Origin: Bacteroidales bacterium
Lineage (GTDB): Bacteria; Bacteroidota; Bacteroidia; Bacteroidales; F082
Length of the DNA: 64,000 nucleotides
NCBI GenBank assembly: GCA_016285355.1
Contig: JAEEQP010000006.1
Location: forward strand, 1 to 64,000
Reading direction: 5' to 3'
Shown: one piece after another, positions 27,701 through 33,131 of the stretch
How the letters are laid out: each line of letters opens with the position of its first letter
Position numbering within the stretch: position 1 is the stretch's first letter
Made by a program: the position numbers and the translations under genes
The notes under the pieces: model-generated
Database searches by the model: none
Told to the model about the DNA's origin: nothing
Seen by the model: only the letters and a program-made list of their open reading frames with translations

Positions 27701-29052
27701 GGGGTTTTCGTCACCTGCTCACGGAACATGGAAACGATAGTTGCGGTCGTATCCAAGTCAGTATCGGTTTGGTTGAAACTGTCAAGCAAAGCGCATTGGC
27801 TCTTCGTGGTGATGTCGATGTCGCGCAGATAGGTTTGACTCAGGAAGCCTTCCAAGGTAGCCTCGTAACTCTCCATGAATTGGGCAATCAGCGTCTCGGA
27901 GTATTCGTTGGCATTGTATTCCGCCCTGATATGATATTGTTTGCCGACATAGAAGGCCATCAGATAGAACGATACATCTTCATTGTGTTTGCGGAGTTGT
28001 ATGGCCTGCATGGGTTTACCCATCAGTTCGGTGTAATCAAGCAAGAGTCCGTGCCACACAAAGATGGAGTTGCTTTGCAGGTTGAGGTCGGCCATCAGGT
28101 CGGTATAGGAATAGAGGTCATGCTTGCGGCTGCCGTCCATCTGTTCTTGATTGGCTTTCATGAAGTCAAGCACGGTGGTCTCGTCAGTAAACTTGGAGTA
28201 AACGGGCAGCGTCTTCACCGTCATGCCAACGGAATGTTGGAACTTCGGTTCGGTACGGCCGTTGTAAACCGTGTTGAACAACGATTCCTGCTCGTTGTTG
28301 TATTTGGCCAACAGGTAGGCATACGCCGCTGTGAAAAGGGTGCTCTTTTTGATGTCGTTGTCCTTGCAGAAGGCATTCACCCGATCCATGTCGATATTGA
28401 GGATGCGAACCAGATGGGCATCCGATTGTCCAGGAATTTCGCGGTCGGGGAGGAGTTGGGTGAACGTGTCGCCGCAGTCGAAGTTTTGGGCGTACCATTG
28501 TTTGCCTTCCTCGAAGGCAGGCGTTTTGCGCATTTCAGCTTCAGCAAGGGCCAGTTCCCGCATCGACATATCCTCGGGAGCAAGCGTGCCGCCGTTATAG
28601 GCCGTCTCCACATCGCTAATGATAATGTTGTAAGAGGTGCCGTCGCTGATAATATGGTGCATGTCGAAGAGCCAATAGATATGATTCGCGTCGCGCATCA
28701 CTTTGGTGTGAAACAGCCTACCGCCATAGAGTTTGAACGGCTCGATGAATTTCTGTTTCTCGGCTTCAAGGTCCAAGACCTGTTCGACGGAAAGGCTGAA
28801 ATTCTCCTTTTCCATATCGACGGACTGGAAGGGTTCGCCTTCGTCGGTCACTCCAATCCGCGTGAAGAAAGTGGGGTGCGCCTTTATCGTCGTCTCGATG
28901 GCGCGGCACAAACGGTCGGCATCAAGGCTGCCGTCAAAGACAAAGAGAAATGGCAGGTTGTAAAAAACCTCGTTTTCATGGCTTACGCATTCCGCATAGA
29001 TACCATATTGGGATCTTGTTAAAGGAGCAATAGAATTATTAGTTGTGCTCAT
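21766..29052 (-). CDS. Dimodular NRPS, C-A-T-C-A-T-reductase (first gene of operon)
   Basis: 2428 aa. C1 with HHIISDG (132-138); A1 with YTSGTTGTPKG (584-594), A4 FGFDANMME (627-635) and the A10 lysine in NQNQKVNKK (908-915); T1 with S967 in GLTSI; C2 with HHLVMDG (1151-1157); A2 with YTSGSTGTPKG (about 1606) and FDCCMMD (1651-1657); T2 with S1988 in LGGTSL; reductase with TGATGFLG (2068-2075) and Y2223/K2227. Hand-aligned codes: A1 D-A-M-F-L-G-L-V-C-K (hydrophobic pocket), A2 D-C-M-F-I-A-G-I-L-K. The predicted product is a small peptide aldehyde, possibly N-acylated. The gene is followed after 41 bp by a second NRPS and then a MATE exporter. A1 carries an in-frame 7-bp repeat insertion (27333-27367). 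No phosphopantetheinyl transferase is in the window. Confidence 0.93.
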   Translation of the reverse strand: MSTTNNSIAPLTRSQYGIYAECVSHENEVFYNLPFLFVFDGSLDADRLCRAIETTIKAHPTFFTRIGVTDEGEPFQSVDMEKENFSLSVEQVLDLEAEKQKFIEPFKLYGGRLFHTKVMRDANHIYWLFDMHHIISDGTSYNIIISDVETAYNGGTLAPEDMSMRELALAEAEMRKTPAFEEGKQWYAQNFDCGDTFTQLLPDREIPGQSDAHLVRILNIDMDRVNAFCKDNDIKKSTLFTAAYAYLLAKYNNEQESLFNTVYNGRTEPKFQHSVGMTVKTLPVYSKFTDETTVLDFMKANQEQMDGSRKHDLYSYTDLMADLNLQSNSIFVWHGLLLDYTELMGKPMQAIQLRKHNEDVSFYLMAFYVGKQYHIRAEYNANEYSETLIAQFMESYEATLEGFLSQTYLRDIDITTKSQCALLDSFNQTDTDLDTTATIVSMFREQVTKTPDNIAVVYKDKYFTYRELDEISDRIAAYIHGKGLHEEDVVSILIPRCEWMPIVSMGVLKAGCAYQPLDPTYPSERLNFMMQDASVKLLIADESLRDIVNEYQGDVLLTKDINQLPTVNCQLPTVKPEDLFIMLYTSGTTGTPKGCQLVHRNLVAFCKWYHRRFSLAPGCKVTAYASFGFDANMMETYPCLTSGATLYIIPEELRLDLLALNEYFEQEQITHGFMTTQVAYQFATSVENHSLRYLLTGGEKLAPLTPPTNYILANLYGPTESTVCITSFDVTKPMKDIPIGAALDNTKLYIVDKVGRRLPVGAAGELWVAGPQVSRGYLNRPEKTAEVYIANPFETKEKYAHIYRTGDIVRYLPDGNIQFVGRKDGQVKIRGFRIELKEVEGVILQFPGIKDATVQAFDEEGGGKFIAAYIVSDETIDIKALNDFILEQKPPYMVPAVTMQIDRIPLNQNQKVNKKALPKPEKKSEAVVESNVPMNLLEQEIHGIIAKIINTEDFGVTTVLGYVGLTSIMAIKLAIQINKRFGVTLDSKSLAKTGTLQSIENEILAKMMSEDTGEEAVKTETHADTNNVPLSYAQMGVYVDCVKQPEATVYNIPMAVRFPKDVDITLLTTALETLVKAHPQMRAHFGSSGSDIIQIIDFDQPIEILHSQHNEAEMDQYKREFVKPFNLRQGPLYRIEIVTTEQWVYLMLDFHHLVMDGGSFDLFLTQLFDLLNGHEIEPESFTYADFVAAEKAAESGAEYAAAKDFFQERLGNVEGVTEVPSDLTNPKEQGVIETLSSQLDFEAIESFCRQHNITPAHLTLAATFYALSRFTNNEQLCITTISNGRSDLRISNTTGMFVNTLALSATIGEQTVLEFLKETSKQFDETLRHEKYPFAQIAADYDLSAEILFAYQMGVIDEHKFKGQTLAIDNLESDTPKFRIAFYIMNDKKGKPSVCVEYDNGRYSHDLMQSLAQSICNAAKVFIRQPEMKLQQVSLLDAEQITILDSFNQTDVPYDDTQTIVSLFRRQVELTPDNMAVVYHENKYTYREVDDITERMAAYLVAKGLGREDVVSILIPRCEWMPIAALGVLKAGCAYQPLDPSYPAERLNFMIKDASAKLLIADESLRDIVNEYEGDVLLTKDIKQLPKVSEPVNVTVNPADLFILLYTSGSTGTPKGCQLEHRNLAAFCHWYQRRFELKAEHHVSCYASYGFDCCMMDMYPALTCGACVYIIGDDIRLTLPEVNDYFNENHITHSFMTTQVAYQFATNMDNHSLLHLIAAGEKLASLAPPTNFKLHNGYGPTEGTILITEYEVDKELKDIPVGKPLDNSRLYVVDKQFNRLPPGAMGELWISGAHVTRSYLNRPEKTAEVYIDNPFSDDPNFSRIYRTGDIVRYLPDGNIQFAGRKDGQVKIRGFRIELKEVEAVIRQFPGIKDVTVQAFEYENGGKYIAAYIVSDQKVDIKELNAFIGQQKPPYMIPAATMQIDSIPLNQNQKVNRKALPAPVIQAADHEYVEPTNEVEKLFCKIYSDILSMDKIGATDNFFELGGTSLMVTRVIIEADKAGHHIAYGDVFANPTPRMLANFLTGDTVDEDEEARKYNYGPINHILEGNTLDAFRNGEHQTIGNVLLTGATGFLGIHVLKELIDREDVPTIWCMVRAENEEKAERRLKGMLYYYFSNNYKELFGSRLRIINGDVTQDIKVDGKVDTVFNCAAVVKHFSKGTEIEDVNVGGAAHCVRFCLLNNARLIHISTYSTAGMSINEMPPEDTVYTEQKLYFGQNLGNQYVHSKFISERVVLDAVALHKLNAKVMRVGNLAPRSTDGEFQINFQTNSAMGRIRVYQMLGCYPYELTDTPMEFSPINEVAKAIVTLSETPQQCCLFHPYNNHYVHFGDVLEELSKVARGPRQVEAEAFNEAMEVAKQDPEKAKRLSSLIAYQDMAHGQKAVMIPSDNQYTTQVLYRLGFRWSSTSWDYVDQMLKAIAGFGYFDDIE
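27333..27367. repeat. Five tandem 7-bp units (CAGTTGG-like) inside NRPS A1
   Basis: Units read CAGTTGG, CAGTTGG, CAGTTGA, CAGTGGG, CAGTTGG on the plus strand. On the coding strand they give QLPTVNCQLPTV in the loop just before the A3 ATP-binding motif; the paralogous A domains have unrelated residues there. The unit resembles the intergenic heptamers at 5661. Confidence 0.75.
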
Positions 29053-29100
29053 ATTGTGTGTGTTTTGTTATGATGAAATCGTTGGAATATTATTAAGGTG

Positions 29101-29128
29101 CAAAAATAATAAAAAATGGGAAAAGCAA
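29101..29128 (-). promoter_or_regulatory. Promoter of the NRPS-NRPS-MATE operon
   Basis: On the minus strand TATTTTTG (29108-29101) fits the -7 consensus TAnnTTTG, and CTTG (29128-29125) about 16-19 bp upstream serves as a -33-like box. The predicted start leaves a leader of about 40-45 nt before the ATG at 29052. Confidence 0.6.
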
Positions 29129-29599
29129 GGGAACAGTGAGAGAAATTACATTTTGTTTGTTGAGGCCGATTAATCCTTTATCTGTCAAAAGCCCTTATTC
29201 CTTCGGATTTGTTGTCTGAACGTTTAGAATAAGTAACTATTCAATAATAAACTGCATAAATACAATTTTTGGAATTATTTAGTTTGAATCAGAATATTTT
29301 CAATTAAAACGGAAAATAATTGGATAAAATAATTTTTATTTCAAATAAGTGCAAATTATTTCATTTTGACACACAATGGCTTAGACCGTATGATGAACAA
29401 TAGTTGGAAAAATATCTTGACAAAATTTTTTCAGATTGTATATTTGCATTGTGAAACATTAAAAACGTAAAATAAAGCGGAATATTATCAATTAAAGAAA
29501 AGAATTAAATCGAGGTTTAGACCTATAAAATGACAACATGAAACATTATTGACAATAAATGAATTCAGAGTTAAAAAATAACTATTAAAACCAGGAATA
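29129..29599. other. AT-rich intergenic region between divergent transcription units
   Basis: About 470 bp, strongly AT-rich, with no coding frame that looks real on either strand. It holds a plus-strand promoter (29417-29446) and otherwise only A/T-rich runs. It may contain regulatory sites for the NRPS operon or for the small gene at 29600. Confidence 0.6.
29417..29446 (+). promoter_or_regulatory. Plus-strand promoter before the 49-aa gene
   Basis: TTG (29417-29419) and TATATTTG (29439-29446) are separated by 19 bp, matching the Bacteroidetes -33/-7 layout. The nearest downstream frame is the 49-aa gene at 29600, leaving a leader of about 145 nt. Confidence 0.6.
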
Positions 29600-29749
29600 A
29601 TGATGACAAAGATAAAAGAAACAATAAAAGACAAGAAAGATTTCATCCTTTTGTGTGTAACTCTTATACTTTTTGCTGGATGGTTGTGTATATCGAAAAT
29701 ACATGATTTTTTGATTCACCAACGGAAGGAAAGTGAAAATGAAGTCTAA
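29600..29749 (+). CDS. Small single-pass membrane protein, 49 aa
   Basis: A short frame starting ATG ATG, preceded by CCAGGAAT (a possible ribosome site). It encodes a charged N-terminus rich in Lys (MMTKIKETIKDKKD), one hydrophobic segment (residues 15-31, FILLCVTLILFAGWLCI) and a charged tail ending RKESENEV. This is a textbook small membrane protein layout. A promoter of the Bacteroidetes type lies upstream, and the gene sits divergently from the NRPS operon. No family was recognised. It could be a regulator or accessory peptide, or a spurious frame in AT-rich DNA. Confidence 0.5.
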   Translation: MMTKIKETIKDKKDFILLCVTLILFAGWLCISKIHDFLIHQRKESENEV

Positions 29750-29820
29750 TGTAACTATATTACAGTCACAAGACAATTTGACTTTTCGGCAGTTTTATGT
29801 GTCTGTATTTGAGTTTTTTG

Positions 29821-29828
29821 TATTTTTG
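29821..29828 (+). promoter_or_regulatory. -7 box TATTTTTG before the DUF362 gene
   Basis: TATTTTTG lies 29 bp before the ATG at 29858 and fits TAnnTTTG; a good -33 box is not obvious. Confidence 0.55.
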
Positions 29829-29857
29829 CGACATAATACCATCAAAACAACAACACA

Positions 29858-30847
29858 ATGACTAAAAGCACTATCGTTATGGCACTCATTTGCATGGTCG
29901 GAATGACCTCATGTAACGCACAAAACTATCAACCTGCTCCGCCAACGACCGAAGGCGAGGCGGCAACGGTCTATATGACCACCGACATCAGTCCCGAGGG
30001 GCTGGTGCACATCTATGAAGCCTTGGGCGTGGAGGCGCATGGTCGCGTGGCGGTGAAAATCTCCACAGGTGAGTCGGAGAAGAGCAATCACCTGCGCCCT
30101 GCACTGATCAAAAACTTGGTGCAAAAGGTGAATGGCACCCTTGTGGAGAGCAACACGGCCTACGGCGGCAACCGAGGCAACACCGAGAAACATCGCAAGG
30201 CTATTGCTGAGCGCGGTTACAACGACATCGCCACCGTTGACATCATGGACGAGGAAGGTGAGATTCAAATCCCTGTCACCGACACCAAGCACCTGCAATA
30301 CGACATCGTCGGCTCGCACTTGCAAAACTACGATTTTATGATCAATCTGGCTCACTTCAAGGGTCACGCCATGGGCGGTTTTGGCGGCGTGCTGAAGAAC
30401 CAGTCGATAGGTGTGGCGTCGAGTGCCGGAAAGCTTTACATCCACTCCGCCGGCAAGAGCCAAAAGCATTGGACGATTGCCGACCAAGACGATTTCCTTG
30501 AGTCGATGGCTGCTGCCGCACAAGCCGTACACGACTACTTCAAGCAGGAAGGCAAGAACATCATCTATATCAATGTGATGAACAACATGTCGGTGGACTG
30601 CGACTGCGACGGACATCCTGCCGCACCGCGCATCAAGGACATCGGCATCTTGGCCTCCACCGACCCCGTAGCCCTCGACCAAGCTTGCCTCGACCTTGTG
30701 TTCAACCACGTCAGCAGCCAAGGCGATGACGCCAAACCTTTGCAGGAACGCATCAACAAGAAACACGGCACCCATACCGTGGAATATGCCGAACAGATTG
30801 GCCTTGGAACGAGAAAGTATACTATCGTCAACATAGATGATAAGTAA
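29858..30847 (+). CDS. DUF362-domain lipoprotein
   Basis: A 329-aa protein with a lipoprotein signal peptide: MTKSTIVMALICMVGMTSC, with the lipobox cysteine at residue 19. The remainder matches DUF362: GRVAVKISTGES, YGGNRGNTEKH, INLAHFKGHAMGGFGGVLKNQSIG, and DPVALDQACLDLV near the C-terminus. Many DUF362 proteins carry a ferredoxin-type 4Fe-4S domain; no CxxCxxC pattern is seen here, so this is the domain alone, membrane-anchored. Function of the family is unknown. It lies upstream of a Tat-exported flavodoxin-like protein on the same strand, which hints at a periplasmic redox pair. Confidence 0.85.
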   Translation: MTKSTIVMALICMVGMTSCNAQNYQPAPPTTEGEAATVYMTTDISPEGLVHIYEALGVEAHGRVAVKISTGESEKSNHLRPALIKNLVQKVNGTLVESNTAYGGNRGNTEKHRKAIAERGYNDIATVDIMDEEGEIQIPVTDTKHLQYDIVGSHLQNYDFMINLAHFKGHAMGGFGGVLKNQSIGVASSAGKLYIHSAGKSQKHWTIADQDDFLESMAAAAQAVHDYFKQEGKNIIYINVMNNMSVDCDCDGHPAAPRIKDIGILASTDPVALDQACLDLVFNHVSSQGDDAKPLQERINKKHGTHTVEYAEQIGLGTRKYTIVNIDDK

Positions 30848-30960
30848 ATGAGCAAATTGAGTTTACATAAAAGACGCGAGACGGAGGACGGAAGACAGAG
30901 GACAGAGGACAGTCCCAAGTCCCAAGTCACAAGTCCTAAGTCTTAAGTCCTAAGTCCTAA
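30840..30960. repeat. 3'-end repeat plus mirrored 7-bp arrays (GACAGAG / CTAAGTC)
   Basis: Bases 30840-30882 (beginning AAGTAAATGAGCA at the DUF362 stop and running to GACGCGAGAC) closely match the minus-strand copy at 58081-58125, which also begins at a gene's stop codon. It is followed by a left heptamer array (GACGGAG, GACGGAA, GACAGAG, GACAGAG) and a right array (CCAAGTC twice, ACAAGTC, then CTAAGTC/TTAAGTC) that is its imperfect reverse complement. Confidence 0.7.
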
Positions 30961-31007
30961 GTCAAAAGATATTGCAGTTTAATTTTGAACATTTACTTAC
31001 TTGAAAG

Positions 31008-31742
31008 ATGGACAGACGAAATTTTTTGAAGACAACGGCAGTTGCAGCTGCCGCCACAGCCATAGCCGCCACACCTTTGGCCGCTTGCGACAACATCTTT
31101 TCTAACTTAACTGGCAAAAAAATGAAAGTATTGATGATTAACGGAAGCCCGAGAGCCGACGGCAACACCTTCACCGCTCTCGGCGAGATAGCGAAACAAC
31201 TGAACAAGCATGGTGTGGAGACCGAACTGGTGCAGCTCGGCACCAAGCCGCTGCATTGCTGCATCGCTTGTGGTCATTGCCGCAACGGTAAGCATTGTGT
31301 GTTTGACGATGACCCGTGCAACGAAATCATCGACAAAATAGCCACCTCTGATGCCCTTATCGTTGGCACTCCGACCTATTACGGTCAGCCTAACGGCGGT
31401 GTGTTGTCGGTGATGCAGCGTGTCTTCTATGCCGGCAACGACTTCACCCAAAACAAGCCCGCCGCAGGCGTGGCCGTGTGCCGTCGCGGTGGTGCCACAG
31501 CGGCACTCAACAGCCTGAACATGATGTTCCAACTGAGCAACATGCCGATGGTGACCTCGCAATATTGGAACATTGTCTATGGTCGTGCTAAAGGCGAGGC
31601 GGCACTCGACACCGAGGGCATGCAGACCATGCGTACCTTGGCCGACAACATGGCCTGGATGCTTGCCAAGATTCACGCCGGCGACAACCCCGACTATCCA
31701 CAGCGTGAAAGCGAGTGGCAGGTGATGAATTTTATTAGGTAG
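31008..31742 (+). CDS. Flavodoxin-like NAD(P)H-dependent oxidoreductase with Tat lipoprotein signal
   Basis: A 244-aa protein. The N-terminus MDRRNFLKTTAV is a twin-arginine signal followed by an Ala-rich core and the lipobox LAAC with Cys27, so it should be folded in the cytoplasm, exported by Tat and lipid-anchored. From residue 39 (MKVLMINGSPRADGNT) it is an FMN-dependent reductase of the NADPH-dependent FMN reductase type, with the FMN loop GSPRADGNT, a cysteine-rich CCIACGHCRNGKHC region and the GTPTYYGQPNG motif. The CxxCxxC-like stretch suggests an iron-sulfur-flavoprotein relative. Export of a flavin reductase is common in Bacteroidales. Substrate unknown. Confidence 0.85.
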   Translation: MDRRNFLKTTAVAAAATAIAATPLAACDNIFSNLTGKKMKVLMINGSPRADGNTFTALGEIAKQLNKHGVETELVQLGTKPLHCCIACGHCRNGKHCVFDDDPCNEIIDKIATSDALIVGTPTYYGQPNGGVLSVMQRVFYAGNDFTQNKPAAGVAVCRRGGATAALNSLNMMFQLSNMPMVTSQYWNIVYGRAKGEAALDTEGMQTMRTLADNMAWMLAKIHAGDNPDYPQRESEWQVMNFIR

Positions 31743-31909
31743 CAAACGTAGAAAGCTTACTGGATTATCGTATTATGAAAACCCGAAACTGCGTATCGGG
31801 GTGAGTTGGGGGCATCGTCTTTGTACTGCATGAGCTGCGCTCAAATAGATATTTTTCTAACATTTATATTTATTATAGGTATTATGATGGGTGATTAGAA
31901 AACATTCAC

Positions 31910-31917
31910 TATCTTTG
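31910..31917 (+). promoter_or_regulatory. -7 box TATCTTTG before the WYL gene
   Basis: TATCTTTG lies 24 bp before the ATG at 31942 and fits TAnnTTTG. The operator motif of the downstream promoters is not clearly present here. Confidence 0.55.
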
Positions 31918-31941
31918 CACCAATCAAAATGATGGTGTTTT

Positions 31942-32949
31942 ATGCCCAAAACGAAGAGCGCAGAACTAAGGATTAAGGTCATCGACGAATGCTTGAGCGA
32001 CCGTAAGCGGAAGTATTCAACTGCCAAGATATTTGAGCGTTGCAATGAGGAGTTGCTAAAACGAGATTTCATTCCTATCACGGCAATGAACTCTGTGCGC
32101 GATGATATCGAGCAGATCCAACGGATTTATCCAGGGGCTGATGTGGAATCGTACCGAGAGGGAAGGAATATCTACTACAGGTATGCCGACCCCAACTTTT
32201 CGATTTTCAAGACCCCGATGAAGCCGGATGAAATCATCCAGCTGACACAAACACTGCGATTGCTGCGTCGCTTCAAGGGGATGCCTCAATTTGATTGGGT
32301 AGATGAGATAGCGGAACGCTTGGGCGCATCACTTAAGCTGGACGAATCGACTGACGAGATAGTTGGCTTCGACGAGAATCTTGACTTGCAGGGAATGGAC
32401 AACTTCACGCCTTTGTTTAACGCCATCGTTGACAAACAGCCCCTGAAGCTGACTTACCAAAGTTTCAAGCAAGACAGCAAGGAAACCATCATCGTGCATC
32501 CGTACTACCTGAAACAGTACAACAAGCGTTGGTTCCTGATTGCGTGGAACGACGAATTTAACTTCATGGCCAACTATGCGTTTGACCGCATCAAGGGCAT
32601 AGAGAACGCGGATGTGGCCTATAAGCCTACGGATGTGAACTGGCTTGATTACTTCGATGAAATGATAGGTGTGTCGAAGGACACGAGGACTGAGCCGCAG
32701 AAGGTGCTTCTGTGGGTGTCGAATGCCTCATGGCCATACGTGAAGACCAAGCCGCTGCATGGCGCGACTCAACGGCTGGTGAATATGGACGAGACTGGTG
32801 CCTATATCACCATCGAAGTGTATCTGAACTATGAACTGGAACAACAAATTTTGAGCTTTGGCGAAAACATGAAAGTGATAGAGCCGGAGACCTTGAGGGA
32901 AAGGATGAAACAACGAATAAGTGATGCTTTGAAACTGTATGAAAAATAG
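31942..32949 (+). CDS. WYL-domain transcriptional regulator
   Basis: A 335-aa protein: N-terminal winged-helix part (residues 1-75), then the WYL domain with LFNAIVDKQPLKLTYQSF and HPYYLKQYNKRWFLIAWN (about 150-215), then the WCX-type C-terminus with LLWVSNASWPYVKTKPLH. WYL regulators of the BrxR/CapW kind bind inverted repeats and repress phage-defence genes until infection. It is the first gene of the island, and the operator-like sites GTTCAG-N5-CTGAAC begin right after its stop, so it is the obvious candidate to control the two downstream operons. The assignment as their repressor is inference. Confidence 0.85.
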   Translation: MPKTKSAELRIKVIDECLSDRKRKYSTAKIFERCNEELLKRDFIPITAMNSVRDDIEQIQRIYPGADVESYREGRNIYYRYADPNFSIFKTPMKPDEIIQLTQTLRLLRRFKGMPQFDWVDEIAERLGASLKLDESTDEIVGFDENLDLQGMDNFTPLFNAIVDKQPLKLTYQSFKQDSKETIIVHPYYLKQYNKRWFLIAWNDEFNFMANYAFDRIKGIENADVAYKPTDVNWLDYFDEMIGVSKDTRTEPQKVLLWVSNASWPYVKTKPLHGATQRLVNMDETGAYITIEVYLNYELEQQILSFGENMKVIEPETLRERMKQRISDALKLYEK

Positions 32950-32985
32950 GTGCAATATAACTGAACATAAATTGCCTATCTTTGC
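32950..32985 (+). promoter_or_regulatory. Promoter with imperfect GTTCAG-N5-CTGAAC operator (copy 1)
   Basis: The half-site CTGAAC (32961-32966) is followed after 10 bp by the -7 box TATCTTTG (32977-32984); the left half reads GTGCAA (32950-32955), matching 4 of 6. Spacing to the -7 box is identical in the other two copies. Confidence 0.6.
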
Positions 32986-33059
32986 GGCGGAAAACTAAAT
33001 GGTATGACTTTTAAAAATATGCATGAGTAAATAATATGGATAAAGAAAAGAATAAACTA

Positions 33060-33094
33060 GTTCAGAATGACTGAACCAATAGTGTGTACTTTTG
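33060..33094 (+). promoter_or_regulatory. Promoter with perfect GTTCAG-N5-CTGAAC operator (copy 2)
   Basis: GTTCAG (33060-33065), AATGA, CTGAAC (33071-33076) form a perfect dyad; 10 bp later is the -7 box TACTTTTG (33087-33094). It precedes the methyltransferase-ATPase gene by 37 bp. A 12-codon frame (MDKEKNKLVQND, from about 33036) ends inside the operator and is probably meaningless. Confidence 0.7.
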
Positions 33095-33131
33095 CAAACG
33101 AAAAAGAATGAGTAACTAATGCTTTTGAGAT

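Noticed and set aside
14381..29052. The two adjacent NRPS genes as one four-module assembly line
   Set aside because: The first gene already ends in a reductase with intact NAD(P)-binding and Y-x3-K motifs, which would release the chain; independent dimodular lines fit better, though cooperation is not excluded.
29585..29776. 63-codon minus-strand frame opposite the small membrane peptide
   Set aside because: The plus-strand 49-aa frame has better composition, a ribosome-site-like sequence and an upstream promoter; the minus frame is a low-complexity AT-rich shadow.
33036..33074. 12-codon frame MDKEKNKLVQND between the tandem operator promoters
   Set aside because: Too short to support, ends inside the operator palindrome; noted only as a conceivable leader peptide.
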